Positions 40,442 through 48,994 of a stretch of 64,000 nucleotides of DNA are shown one piece after another; the first letter of the stretch is position 1, and each line of letters starts with the position of its first letter. The translations under genes were made by a program, and so were the position numbers. The DNA lies in NCBI GenBank assembly GCA_963803425.1, contig CAWDMA010000003.1, positions 613,029-677,028 of the forward strand. Reading direction: 5' to 3'. Under the pieces are notes generated by a model. That model saw only the letters and a list, made by a program, of their open reading frames with translations. It did no database searches and was not told the origin of the DNA. The stretch comes from DASPWW01 sp963803425. GTDB lineage: Bacteria > Actinomycetota > Thermoleophilia > Solirubrobacterales > 70-9.

Positions 40442-41992
40442 ATGGCCGTGAGGGACGCTACGGGACAAGCAGCTCGGACGACCGCGCTCTGCGCGCTGGT
40501 GCTGCTGGCGCTGTTGGCGCTCGCGGGGGCCTCGCGGGCGGCCGCGACCCCGCTCGACGACACGGTCGACGCCGACCTCGAGTACGCCCGTGACCAGCTC
40601 ACCGCCGCCGCGGCCTCGGTCCCCGTGGATCGGTACCCGTCCCTGACCGGAGCGGACGGGACCTGGGAGACGACCGGGCCCGCGGAGTGGACGAGCGGCT
40701 TCTTCCCGGGCTCGCTGTGGCTCGGCTTCGAGGCGACCGGCGACCCGTTCCTGCGCGCGCAGGCCGAGGCGCGGCTCGCCTCGCTCCAGGGCGAGCGGCT
40801 CGACCGGACCGGCAACGACCAGGGCTTCAAGCTGCTGACCAGCTTCGGCAACGCGTACCGGCTCACCGGGGTGGACCGCTACCGCCGGATCGCGGTCCGG
40901 GGAGCCCGCTCGCTCGCGTCGCGGTTCGACCCCGTCGCCGGGGCGACGCGGTCGTGGGGGCGGCGCGGGTCGCCGACCTTCACCGTGATCGTCGACAATT
41001 TGATGAACCTGGAGCTGCTGTTCTGGGGGGCCCGGAACGGCGGGGACCCGGCATGGCACGCGATCGCGCTGTCGCACGCGCTCCGCACCGCCCGCACCCA
41101 CGTCCGCCCCGACGGCAGCACGTTCCACGTCGTGGAGCTCGACCCGCGGACGGGTTCGGTGAAGCGAAAGCGGACCCAGCAGGGATACGCGCGGGGCTCG
41201 ACGTGGGCGCGCGGCCAGGCGTGGGCGATCCACGGCTTCGCGATGGCCTACCGGGAGACCGGCGCGGCCCGGCTGCTGGCGGCGGCGCGGCGCACCGCCG
41301 GGTGGTATCTGGACCACCTGCCGCCGGACCAGATCCCGTACTGGGACTTCGACGCGCCGGGGATCCCCGCCGCGCCGCGCGACTCGTCCGCGGCGGCGAT
41401 CGCCGCGGCGGGGCTGTTCGAGCTCGCCGAGCTCGACCCGGACCCGGCGAGCGGCGCCCGGTGGCGCGCCGCCGCGGAGCGGACGATCGCGTCGCTGTCG
41501 ACGCCGGCCTACCTGGCGCGCGACACCTCCTCGGACTCGATCCTCCTGCACGGCACGCAGGACCTGCCGCGGGGCAGCTCCGACACCGGAATATCGTTCG
41601 GGGACTACTACTTCCTGGAGGCGCTGCTGCGCGATCGGACGCCGCCGCAGGCCGAGCCGGGCGCGCGCCTGCAGATCCACCCCGGCCGCCGGACGCTGCG
41701 GGCTCGCGTGGTCTCGGGCGTGCCGGGCAGGGTGCGCGCGGCGGTGGTCGCGAAGCGACCGCTGGCGAGGCGCCTCGATCTGCACCGGCGCCGGGAGGCG
41801 GTGCTTGCCCGCGGCACGGCGAAGGTGGGGGAGAGCGGGTCGGCCGAGCTCCGTCTCCGGATCCGCTCCGCCGCGCGCCGCGCGCTCGGTGGACGCGACC
41901 CCTCCCCGGCGTTCCTGAGCGCCGTGCTCACCCCGGCCGGGGGCGCGGCGAGCGCGGCCACGGTCGCGGTCCCTCGAAGGCCGGGGCGTTGA
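40442..41992 (+). CDS. Secreted GH88-type unsaturated glucuronyl hydrolase
   Basis: 516 residues: a signal peptide (about 1-35), an alpha/alpha-barrel with the catalytic pair D126 (NDQGFKLL) and D185 (DNLMNLELLFW), and a basic C-terminal extension of about 110 residues. GH88 enzymes remove 4,5-unsaturated uronic acids left by polysaccharide lyases. No lyase gene is nearby. Divergent from the VOC gene. Confidence 0.88.
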   Translation: MAVRDATGQAARTTALCALVLLALLALAGASRAAATPLDDTVDADLEYARDQLTAAAASVPVDRYPSLTGADGTWETTGPAEWTSGFFPGSLWLGFEATGDPFLRAQAEARLASLQGERLDRTGNDQGFKLLTSFGNAYRLTGVDRYRRIAVRGARSLASRFDPVAGATRSWGRRGSPTFTVIVDNLMNLELLFWGARNGGDPAWHAIALSHALRTARTHVRPDGSTFHVVELDPRTGSVKRKRTQQGYARGSTWARGQAWAIHGFAMAYRETGAARLLAAARRTAGWYLDHLPPDQIPYWDFDAPGIPAAPRDSSAAAIAAAGLFELAELDPDPASGARWRAAAERTIASLSTPAYLARDTSSDSILLHGTQDLPRGSSDTGISFGDYYFLEALLRDRTPPQAEPGARLQIHPGRRTLRARVVSGVPGRVRAAVVAKRPLARRLDLHRRREAVLARGTAKVGESGSAELRLRIRSAARRALGGRDPSPAFLSAVLTPAGGAASAATVAVPRRPGR

Positions 41993-42028
41993 CGGCGGGT
42001 GGGGAGGCTCGCTGTACGCTGGCCGTCG

Positions 42029-42101
42029 GCCCCCGTAGCTCAGTGGACAGAGCGTCGGACTTCTAATCCGAGGGTCGCAGGTTCGAATCCTGCCGGGGGC
42101 G
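42029..42101 (+). tRNA. tRNA-Arg (anticodon TCT)
   Basis: Acceptor GCCCCCG/CGGGGGC, D arm GCTC/GAGC, anticodon stem TCGGA/TCCGA with loop CTTCTAA, T arm GCAGG-TTCGAAT-CCTGC, discriminator G. Reads AGA. A TACGCT -10-like box lies at 42015-42020. No CCA. Confidence 0.95.
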
Positions 42102-42141
42102 CTGCGTCCACGTCGTGCGGCCTACCTGCGAGTCGGGGCGC

Positions 42142-42564
42142 CTACCCCTGGCGGGTCTGGACAGCGCTCACAGCTTTGCTGATCTCGTCGCAGGCCTCCT
42201 GGAGGGCGGCGCCGCTTCCAAGCATCGCAACGATCCCGTCCCCGGCGAACTTGAACTTCTCGTCATTGCCTCCGGACCGGGAGACGAGAAGACTGTCCCT
42301 GGTCGGCCACGGCCGCTTCGGCTTCGGGACCACCTCGACCCCCTCGATCTGGTCCAGCGCAACCTCCCAGCGGCGACCGCGCATTGTCCCGATCATGCGA
42401 AGCGGCTCGAACATCAGCCTCCGGTTGGTGAGCACCACCTGGCCGAGCGAGTCGCGGAGGTCGGCCCGCTTGTTCGAGCTCCACAGGACCTCCTCCCCGT
42501 CGGCGAGATCGTGCCCACCGTACAGGGGACCCCACTTCTCGCTCCCTCTGCGCCGCTTCGGCAC
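42142..42564 (-). CDS. Bacterial PH/GRAM-like domain protein
   Basis: 140 residues with a PH-like pattern: ADGEEVLWSSNKRADL, GQVVLTNRRLMFEPL, WEVALDQIEGVEVVPKPK and a closing helix (AALQEACDEISKAVSAVQ). Such domains bind lipids or proteins at the membrane. No membrane helix. Basic N-terminus. Function not established. Confidence 0.75.
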   Translation of the reverse strand: MPKRRRGSEKWGPLYGGHDLADGEEVLWSSNKRADLRDSLGQVVLTNRRLMFEPLRMIGTMRGRRWEVALDQIEGVEVVPKPKRPWPTRDSLLVSRSGGNDEKFKFAGDGIVAMLGSGAALQEACDEISKAVSAVQTRQG

Positions 42565-42579
42565 GCGTCTCCCTGAAGC

Positions 42580-43032
42580 TCAGCTCACCTTGACCGAGCC
42601 CGAGGTCTCCTTGATGCAGACCCGGTCCTGACCGGTGTCGGCCGGCGACAGGCTCTTCTTCGTGATCACACCCCAGTACTTCCCGTTCTTGGCCGAGGAG
42701 GAGTGGATCTTGAACTTGCCCTTATCGTTGGTCTTGTCGGAGCCGAGCGTCTTTTTCTTTCCGTTGCGCTTGCGGATCAGCTTCACCTTGCGGCCCCCGA
42801 CGCACTCGGACTCGGTCGAGTCGACCTTGCCGCTCGCTTTCACCCCATTCTTCGTCGAAACCGAGACCTTGAAGCTGTCGAAGCCGGTCACGTACTCGAT
42901 CGCGGGCCCGCCCGCGCTGGCGATGCCGGCCCCGAGAGCGGCGGTCACGAGCACGCCGGCGAGGGCTGCGACGATCAGCCTCGTCTCTTGGCGAAGCCTC
43001 GCGGTGATGGGATCGGCATTGACGATCGACAC
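42580..43032 (-). CDS. Secreted Lys-rich beta-domain protein
   Basis: 150 residues: a signal peptide (about 18-41), then a single beta-sandwich with many lysines (KLIRKRNGKKKTLGSDKTND), resembling a transthyretin-like or Ig-like module, with two cysteines. GTG start with GGGGAGG upstream. Role unknown, probably cell surface. It lies 15 bases upstream of the PH-like gene. Confidence 0.75.
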   Translation of the reverse strand: MSIVNADPITARLRQETRLIVAALAGVLVTAALGAGIASAGGPAIEYVTGFDSFKVSVSTKNGVKASGKVDSTESECVGGRKVKLIRKRNGKKKTLGSDKTNDKGKFKIHSSSAKNGKYWGVITKKSLSPADTGQDRVCIKETSGSVKVS

Positions 43033-43154
43033 TCGTTCCTCCCCGGGTCGCGCCGCTGGCCCCTGTACCGGCGTATGTATCGGCGCTCAGCCTCGCGGCC
43101 TTTAGCGGGCGGCCCAAACCTGGACACCCTGGGCCCCGTCCCCGATCGCTCGCA

Positions 43155-43160
43155 TAGGGT
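43155..43160 (+). promoter_or_regulatory. -10 box for M20 peptidase gene
   Basis: TAGGGT, seven bases before the GTG at 43168; it decides between this start and an upstream in-frame GTG at 43159 that overlaps the box. Confidence 0.5.
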
Positions 43161-43167
43161 GGGCGTC

Positions 43168-44475
43168 GTGGATGAACGTACGGGCGTCGAGCGCTCAGCA
43201 TGCGAGCTGATCGCTGAGCGGGAGGACGATCTCGTTGAGCTGGCCTCGAAGCTGATCTCCTTCGACACGACGGCGCGGGAGCGCGACGACCCGCCTCGGG
43301 ACGAGACAGCGCTGCAGGCGATGCTGGGGGAGCGGCTCCGCGCTGCCGGTGCCGAGGTGGAGATCTGGGAGCCGAGCGGCGCCGAGGTCGACCAGCGCCA
43401 GGTTCCCGGCGAGATCGGGTTCGAGGGTCGCCCCCAGCTGGCCGCCAGGTTCGACGGCGCCGCGGACGGCCCCAGCATGCTGTTCAACGGCCACATCGAC
43501 GCCGTCTCGTTCGAGCCGCGCGACCGATGGAGCTCCGATCCGCTGGCGCCCCGGGTCCGGGACGGCAACCTGTACGGCCGCGGCGCGTGCGACATGAAGG
43601 GCCCCGTCGCGGCGATGGTGGTCGCGGCGGAGGCGCTCGCAGAGCTCGGGGCGCCGCTCGGCGGGAGCCTGATCGTGAGCACGGTCACCGACGAGGAGTC
43701 CTCGGGGGCGGGAGCGCTTGCCTCGGTGGCGCACGGGATTGCCGCCGACGCCGGCGTCGTGCCGGAGCCGACCGGGTTCGACGTGTGGGTCGCGTGCCGG
43801 GGCACGCTCAGCCCCACGATCACCGTCCCGGGCCGCCCCGGCCACGCCGAGATCCCGCAGCCGGACTGGCGGGAGGGCGGCGCGGTGAACGCGATCGAGA
43901 AGGCGACGATCGTGCTCGATGCGCTGCGGGGGCTGCGGGAGCGGTGGCGCACCTCCCCGGCTCACCGCGACCCGTTCACGAGCCCCGGCGACCTCGTCCC
44001 GACGATGATCGCGGGCGGGGAGTGGGGCGTCTCCTACCCCTCCAGGTGCGATCTCGGGGTCGAGATCATGTTCCCGCCCAGCGCGGCCGACCCGGACGGG
44101 TGGGGGGATCGGGTCCGCGACGAGGTCACGGAGGTGGTCGAGGAGGTAGCCGCCGCCGACGACTGGCTCGCCGAGCACCGGCCCTCGCTCAGATGGACCG
44201 AGGAGTGCCCCGCGGCGTCTGTCGATCCCGACTCCGAGATCGCCCGGGTCGCGCTCGCCGCCGGCGCGGATGTCGGTCGCCCCGGCCGGCTGGCCGGGCT
44301 CGACTCGTGGCACGACGGCGCCACCTTCACCCGCGCGGGCACTCCGTGCGTGTGCCTGGGGCCGCCGGGCATCCACGTCGCCCACACGATTGACGAGTAC
44401 GTCCCGGTCGCGGACCTCGTTAAGACGGCGCAGGCGCTGGCGCTGGTCGCGATCCGGTTCAGGGGCGCGGCGTGA
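43168..44475 (+). CDS. M20-family metallopeptidase / ArgE-DapE-type deacylase
   Basis: 435 residues. Zinc site: H109 and D111 (FNGHIDAV), D142 (GRGACDMKG), E176/E177 (TDEESSG), a later glutamate (VPEPT) and a C-terminal histidine (PPGIHVAHT). A dimerisation domain sits between. It hydrolyses an N-acyl amino acid or small peptide. The last 17 bases overlap the convergent NTF2-like gene. Confidence 0.92.
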   Translation: MDERTGVERSACELIAEREDDLVELASKLISFDTTARERDDPPRDETALQAMLGERLRAAGAEVEIWEPSGAEVDQRQVPGEIGFEGRPQLAARFDGAADGPSMLFNGHIDAVSFEPRDRWSSDPLAPRVRDGNLYGRGACDMKGPVAAMVVAAEALAELGAPLGGSLIVSTVTDEESSGAGALASVAHGIAADAGVVPEPTGFDVWVACRGTLSPTITVPGRPGHAEIPQPDWREGGAVNAIEKATIVLDALRGLRERWRTSPAHRDPFTSPGDLVPTMIAGGEWGVSYPSRCDLGVEIMFPPSAADPDGWGDRVRDEVTEVVEEVAAADDWLAEHRPSLRWTEECPAASVDPDSEIARVALAAGADVGRPGRLAGLDSWHDGATFTRAGTPCVCLGPPGIHVAHTIDEYVPVADLVKTAQALALVAIRFRGAA

Positions 44476-44896
44476 TCCGGCGGTCGGACTCGTCGATCCG
44501 ATAGTCGTTGATGCTGGCGTCGCGCCGGCGCATCAGCCCGCTGTCCTCGTCGAACTCCCACTGCTCGTTGCCGTGGCTTCGCCACCACTGGCCGGAGGGG
44601 TCGTGGGACTCGTACTCGAACCTGACCGAGATCCTGTTGCCGGCAAACGCCCACAGCTCCTTGCGGAGCAGGTACTCGAGCTCGCGCTCCCACTTCTGCG
44701 TCAGGAAGCCCTTGATCGCCTCGCGGCCGCTGAAGAACCGGTCGCGGTTGCGCCACTCCGAGTCCGGCGTGTAGCCGAGCACGACACGTCCCGGGTCCCG
44801 GCTGTTCCACGCGTCCTCGGCGAGCTGGACCCGGCGGCGGGCGCTCTCCTCGGTGAACGGCGGCAGGATGACGGGCGGCGGCTCGACCAAGCTCAC
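44459..44896 (-). CDS. NTF2-like protein, DUF1348 type
   Basis: 145 residues; PPFTEESARRRVQLAEDAWN, a W-R-N-R-D-R-F segment and GQWWRSHGNEQWEF are characteristic of the DUF1348/SnoaL-like fold. Possible small-molecule hydrolase or isomerase; unknown. GTG start overlaps the stop of a short upstream frame. Confidence 0.88.
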   Translation of the reverse strand: MSLVEPPPVILPPFTEESARRRVQLAEDAWNSRDPGRVVLGYTPDSEWRNRDRFFSGREAIKGFLTQKWERELEYLLRKELWAFAGNRISVRFEYESHDPSGQWWRSHGNEQWEFDEDSGLMRRRDASINDYRIDESDRRITPRP

Positions 44897-45093
44897 GGAT
44901 GCTTCGGCAGCTTCGAGAGGTCGAACGTCGCCTGCTGGATGTCCGTCGCCACTCTTCGCACGGTTCGCGCGATTCTTGCACCTCGGCTGAGCTCCGCGTG
45001 CGACCCCGCCGCGCGCGGCGCCGGCCCGAACGCCTCGCCACCGCGGACGCGGCGGTTGGTCTTCTCACCCCTGAGGCGGGAACCGGATCGCAT
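44893..45093 (-). CDS. Possible 66-residue basic peptide
   Basis: An Arg-rich frame ending ATDIQQATFDLSKLPKHP, whose stop overlaps the NTF2-like start by four bases. The overlap is the only support; no family, signal peptide or Shine-Dalgarno. The rest of this 289-base gap holds nothing. Confidence 0.25.
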   Translation of the reverse strand: MRSGSRLRGEKTNRRVRGGEAFGPAPRAAGSHAELSRGARIARTVRRVATDIQQATFDLSKLPKHP

Positions 45094-45185
45094 CCGGTGA
45101 AAGCCGCCGGGATTCGGGCCGGCTGCCGCGTTGGGTAGCGACTACCCGGGTTGCGCGAGATTCACTCGTCAGCGACGGCGGCCGT

Positions 45186-45680
45186 TCACCGCAGGATCTC
45201 GACCAGCAGCACCCAGGCATTGAGCACGCCGCCGAGCAGCGCGAACACCGTCCCGGCGAGGACCCAGTACAGGCCCCCGCCCGTCTCGACGATCAGGCTG
45301 AGGCCCGCGATCGCGAACGGCGCCGAGCCCACCGTCGAGAGCCCGATCCGCGCCGGAAGCGAGCCCCGGGGGCCCCTGTCGTTGCCGACACCACGGCGGA
45401 TCAGCAGCAGGATCACGACCAGAAACCCGAGGCCCGACACCATCAGCTCGATCCCGAGCGCCACGTTCGACTGACCGGGTGCGAGCACGATCACCGAGGT
45501 GACGAGCACCCCGAGCAGCAGCAGGATCGTCTCCAGCGCCCGCTCCGGGAGCCCCTCGCCCTTGATGATCCGCTCGACGTTGATCGAGATCGCGACGAAG
45601 ACCAGCCCGCTGAGCGCGGCGGCGGCGCCGGCGACCGCGACGAAGTAGTCGCTCCACTCGGATGCGTCGTAGGCGAACAT
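45186..45680 (-). CDS. Four-helix membrane protein
   Basis: 164 residues with four transmembrane helices (about 12-32, 49-68, 74-92 and 115-160 region) and a short loop of charged residues (RRGVGNDRGPRGS). Seen in actinobacteria as a conserved hypothetical type; no function. ATG 45680, 12 bases from TAGGCT. Diverges from tRNA-His. Confidence 0.75.
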   Translation of the reverse strand: MFAYDASEWSDYFVAVAGAAAALSGLVFVAISINVERIIKGEGLPERALETILLLLGVLVTSVIVLAPGQSNVALGIELMVSGLGFLVVILLLIRRGVGNDRGPRGSLPARIGLSTVGSAPFAIAGLSLIVETGGGLYWVLAGTVFALLGGVLNAWVLLVEILR

Positions 45681-45725
45681 CGGTCGGCGGCGAGCCTATC
45701 CCCAGCCGCTACATTGGAGCCGCGC

Positions 45726-45799
45726 GGTGAGCGTAGCTCAGTTGGTAGAGCTCCTGGTTGTGGTCCAGGTGGTCGCCGGTTCGAGTCCGGTCGCTCACC
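45726..45799 (+). tRNA. tRNA-His (anticodon GTG)
   Basis: Acceptor GTGAGCG/CGCTCAC with the extra G-1 at 45726 facing C73 at 45799, D arm GCTC/GAGC, anticodon stem CCTGG/CCAGG with loop TTGTGGT, T loop TTCGAGT. TACATT at 45711-45716 is the likely -10. Its 3' end is copied at 47670. Confidence 0.95.
45772..45796 (+). repeat. attL-like repeat in the tRNA-His 3' end
   Basis: 25 bases covering the T arm and most of the acceptor 3' strand, repeated exactly and in the same orientation at 47670-47694. It is the copy that completes the tRNA. Confidence 0.65.
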
Positions 45800-45968
45800 T
45801 TCCTAGGGTTGATCTCGGCAGCGACGAGATCCTCCTCTAGCTACGCCGAGGGCAGGGTGATCCGGAGCGCTGTTCACACCGACCGCGATCATTCACCTCC
45901 CCGTCGCTCCCGACTGGAACCCGTCGCCGTTTCGCTCCCGCCCCGAGCGGAGCCCACCGACCGACCCG

Positions 45969-47336
45969 CTACTTCACGACGCGGATCAACTTCTTGTTGA
46001 CGAACTCGTCCATCCCGTACGGGCCGAGCTCGCGTCCGAAGCCGGAACGCTTAACGCCCCCGAACGGCAACTCGGCGCCGTCAAGGAGGACGCCGTTCAC
46101 GAAGACCATGCCGGCCTCGATGTCGTTGGCGACGCGGTCGCCCTGCTCGGGGTCGGTCGTGAAGACGTAGGAGCCGAGGCCGAACGGCGTGTCGTTGGCG
46201 ACCCGGATCGCCTCCTCCTCGGACGAGACCCTGTAAACGCTCGCGACGGGCCCGAAGAACTCCTCCCGGTAGGCGTCGCTCTCGGGGCTGATACCGGTGA
46301 GGACCGTCGTGCCGAAGAAGTTGTCCTTCCGGTCGCCGTCGAGAACGGCCTCGGCGCCGTCGGCCTTCGCGCGGTCGATCTGGTCCTGAAGGCGCTCCGC
46401 CGCGGTCGACGACGAGAGTGGCCCCATCGCCGAGTTCTGGGTCGGATCCCCGGGCTCCACCTCCTTCATCTTCTCGGTGAACTTCGCGAGGAAGTCGTCG
46501 TAGAGCTCGTCGACGACGATGAACCGTTTCGCGGCGTTACACGACTGGCCCGTGTTGTCGAGGCGCGCCTCCACCGCGGCGTCGACGACCTCGTCGAGGT
46601 TCTGGGTCGCGAGCACGATGAACGGGTCGGAGCCTCCCATCTCGAGGACCACCTTCTTCAGGTTCCGTCCGGCGACCTCGGCGACGGCGGCGCCGGCTCG
46701 CTCGGAGCCGGTGACCGAGACACCGCGCACGCGCGGGTCCGGGATCACCTTCTCGGCGATCTGCTCGTGGGTCGCGAGGATCGTCTGGTACGCGCCCTCC
46801 GGGAGGCCGACGTCGTCGTACACCTTCTGGATCGCCTCGGCCGACTCCGGGCACTGGGGCGCTGGCTTCAGCAGGATCGGGTTGCCGGCGATCAGGTTCG
46901 GTCCCGCGAAGCGGGCCACCTGGTAGTAGGGGAAGTTCCAGGGCATGATTCCGAGCAGCGGCCCCATCGCCGAGCGGCGGATCACCGCCGTGCCCTCGCC
47001 CGCAAGCAGCTCGAGCGGCTCGTCCCTGAGGAAGTCCGCCGCGCGGTCGGCGTAGTACGCGTAGATGTCGCCGCAGAAGTCGATCTCGCCGAGGGCCTGC
47101 TCCATCGGCTTGCCCATCTCCTTCACCGCGATTGCGGCAAGCGTCTCACGTCGCTCGAGGTGAAGCTCGCCGAGGCGCTTGATCTTCTCGGCGCGCTCAG
47201 CCGCAGAGAGCGAGGTGAGCGCTTCACGCGCCTCCCAAGCCCTGGCGATGGCGGCGTCGAGCTGGTCGTCTGAGATCTCTGGGTACCCGTCGAGCTTCTC
47301 GCCGGTGGCCGGGTTAACGATTGCGTACATGCTCAC
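45969..47336 (-). CDS. NAD(P)-dependent aldehyde dehydrogenase (succinate-semialdehyde type)
   Basis: 455 residues. Catalytic C266 (NTGQSCNAAKRF), general base E232 (LEMGGSDP), N134 (MPWNFPYYQ) and K157 are present. The length and MPWNFPYYQVARFAGPNLIA fit GabD-like, short-form SSADH enzymes, which oxidise succinate semialdehyde to succinate. Start GTG or the ATG two codons on, with AAGGAG nine bases before. It is the only complete gene between the two tRNA-His repeats. Confidence 0.93.
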   Translation of the reverse strand: MSMYAIVNPATGEKLDGYPEISDDQLDAAIARAWEAREALTSLSAAERAEKIKRLGELHLERRETLAAIAVKEMGKPMEQALGEIDFCGDIYAYYADRAADFLRDEPLELLAGEGTAVIRRSAMGPLLGIMPWNFPYYQVARFAGPNLIAGNPILLKPAPQCPESAEAIQKVYDDVGLPEGAYQTILATHEQIAEKVIPDPRVRGVSVTGSERAGAAVAEVAGRNLKKVVLEMGGSDPFIVLATQNLDEVVDAAVEARLDNTGQSCNAAKRFIVVDELYDDFLAKFTEKMKEVEPGDPTQNSAMGPLSSSTAAERLQDQIDRAKADGAEAVLDGDRKDNFFGTTVLTGISPESDAYREEFFGPVASVYRVSSEEEAIRVANDTPFGLGSYVFTTDPEQGDRVANDIEAGMVFVNGVLLDGAELPFGGVKRSGFGRELGPYGMDEFVNKKLIRVVK

Positions 47337-47669
47337 CTTGATCCACTCCTTGTCTGCTCGGTCACTCTCTTGTCACTGCTCGCTCCCCCACGGACTACAA
47401 CCCGGGGACCCTGCGGCGCCTACTCTACGCCGACACCCTCGGCGACGGCGGGACGGGTCACGTGCGCTCGCGCAACGCTGGTGCCCATCCCGAGGCCCGG
47501 GGCGCGCAGCGGCCGATGAGTCCCTTCATGGTTGACTCGCACGATTCTGGCCCATGCGGAACCTTGCGTAGCGTCTGCGCGGACCGTCACCAGCGGCTCA
47601 GGGCCCCCCGCCTTCCCACGGGCACCAGCGGTGGTACCAAACCGAGCGAGGCGGAGCGAACGCAGATCA
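47337..47669. other. 333-base gap without a gene
   Basis: Holds the Shine-Dalgarno of the aldehyde dehydrogenase gene at its left end. All frames are interrupted or have no protein-like composition. It ends at the second tRNA-His repeat. Confidence 0.6.
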
Positions 47670-47694
47670 GTCGCCGGTTCGAGTCCGGTCGCTC
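47670..47694 (+). repeat. attR-like copy of the tRNA-His 3' end
   Basis: Exact 25-base direct copy of 45772-45796. The bases upstream do not form a tRNA, so this is an orphan 3' end, as left by site-specific integration into tRNA-His. Confidence 0.65.
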
Positions 47695-47724
47695 GCCCTC
47701 GTGAGGTTGCTTGCCTGGCCGGGC

Positions 47725-47883
47725 GCCGGTCGCGCCATCGCCAAGCTCTGGATCCAGGACGGTCCTGGTGAGGAGGCCGCCAAGCGCGCATTTGCTTCTT
47801 CACTTGAGCGCCTCGGCCTGGACTACGTGGATCTCTACCCGACCCATCAGCCCCTGGGCGACTACCGAGATGGCACGTCCTAA
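47725..47883 (+). pseudogene. Internal fragment of an aldo/keto reductase
   Basis: About 50 residues, AIAKLWIQDGPGEEAAKRAF and SLERLGLDYVDLYPTHQPLG, equivalent to roughly residues 75-125 of a 270-residue aldo/keto reductase including the catalytic histidine. Both ends are missing and a stop follows at 47881. It lies right after the attR-like repeat, so the insertion probably broke it. Confidence 0.65.
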
Positions 47884-48033
47884 GGCGACGGATCGCCCGA
47901 ACGGGACGACCAGCGTCCCTTCGCCGTTATGGGTGGTTTCGGCCGCGTAGATCATCAGCCCGCGCCTCTGCGGGCGGGAAGCCCGAATGCGCGCAGACGA
48001 CGCCACCCCGTATTTGCAGCGAACATCCGACCC

Positions 48034-48039
48034 TATGCT
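48034..48039 (+). promoter_or_regulatory. -10 box for VOC gene
   Basis: TATGCT, eight bases before the ATG at 48048; leaderless. Confidence 0.45.
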
Positions 48040-48047
48040 CCGCGGGA

Positions 48048-48488
48048 ATGACGATTCTGCGGATGGACAACGTCCTCATCGTTGTCGACGACCTCGAGGC
48101 TGCCAAAGCGTTCTTCGCCGAACTCGGTATGGAGCTGGAAGGCGAGACGACGGTCGAGGGGCCCTGGGTGGACCAGACCGTCGGGCTCAACGACGTCCGT
48201 GCCGACATAGCCATGATGCGGACCCCTGACGGCCACAGCCGGGTTGAGCTGTCGAAGTTCCACGCGCCGCCGGCGGTCAGAGCCGAGCCGGAAAGCGCGC
48301 CGGCGAACACGCTGGGCATGCGCCGCATGATGTTCGCTGTCGACGACATCGACGACGTCGTTTCCCGCCTGCGCAGCCACGGTGCCGAGCTCGTCGGCGA
48401 GATCGCCCAGTACGAGGACATCTACCGGCTCTGCTTCCTGCGCGGCCCTGAGGGCATCATCATCGGACTGGCCGAGCAGCTCAGCTGA
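48048..48488 (+). CDS. VOC-family protein
   Basis: 146 residues: MDNVLIVVDDLEAAKAFFAE and a second repeat (MMFAVDDIDDVVSRLRSHGA), both typical of glyoxalase/bleomycin-resistance fold proteins; the closing EGIIIGLAEQL carries the usual acidic or neighbouring residue. Function unknown. It is intact although it sits among remnants. Confidence 0.88.
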   Translation: MTILRMDNVLIVVDDLEAAKAFFAELGMELEGETTVEGPWVDQTVGLNDVRADIAMMRTPDGHSRVELSKFHAPPAVRAEPESAPANTLGMRRMMFAVDDIDDVVSRLRSHGAELVGEIAQYEDIYRLCFLRGPEGIIIGLAEQLS

Positions 48489-48568
48489 AACCTTTATGGG
48501 TGTGCAGCCGCGGGGGTGGCCCCGGACGGCAAGCTCGCCGGCGCCGGCGTCACCATAGGATTGCGGCC

Positions 48569-48945
48569 GTGCCGTTCACGCTCAGGAACATCAAGGAGGA
48601 CCCGCCGGACGTCGGGTCCAACTTCGATGGGGCTCCGGACCTGGAGTTCCGCTTGGCGACGGAGGCGCTCGAGCTTGAGCGATCCGGCCTGGGCTTCCAG
48701 CGCGTCTCACCCGGGCATCGCTTTCCGTACGGCCACACGCACGGCAAGTAGGAGGAGGTGCACGTGCTCGTGCGCGCGAGCGGGCGCCCGGTACGTGGCG
48801 AGGCTACGAGGCCGGGCCGGATGGCCTCGAGATCCTCTTCATCGGCGCGCCCACCTCGGCCAGGCTCGGCGCAAAGATGTCGATGGACAGCGCGACTGGT
48901 GGGCTGACCAGCGCCGGTTCGGCTGCTCTGAGATGCCCCGATCTG
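48569..48945 (+). pseudogene. Decayed cupin gene
   Basis: Starts cleanly (VPFTLRNIKEDPPDVGSNFD, GTG seven bases from TAGGAT at 48556-48561) but stops after 60 residues at HGK. Cupin-like sequence resumes in other frames: EEVHVLVRASG at 48752 onward, and later a segment ending RDWWADQ. At least two frameshifts and an internal deletion are needed to rebuild the usual 130 residues. Confidence 0.65.
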
Positions 48946-48994
48946 TGGTTCAATCACGATTCATTCCCCTTCGCGAGTTGGCAAGAAAGCGGGC

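Noticed and set aside
41989..42020. TTGACG...TACGCT as a complete promoter for tRNA-Arg
   Set aside because: The spacer is 20 bases, too long for a standard promoter; only the -10-like box is noted.
42703..43167. A long N-terminal extension of the M20 peptidase
   Set aside because: It would cross the divergent secreted-protein gene and the promoter; the conserved domain begins after 43168.
47670..47700. A second tRNA-His gene
   Set aside because: Only the T arm and acceptor 3' strand exist; no D arm, anticodon arm or acceptor 5' strand upstream.
47420..47803. 127-residue frame on the minus strand near the tRNA-His copy
   Set aside because: Its most protein-like part is a translation of the tRNA T-arm copy and of flanking non-coding DNA.
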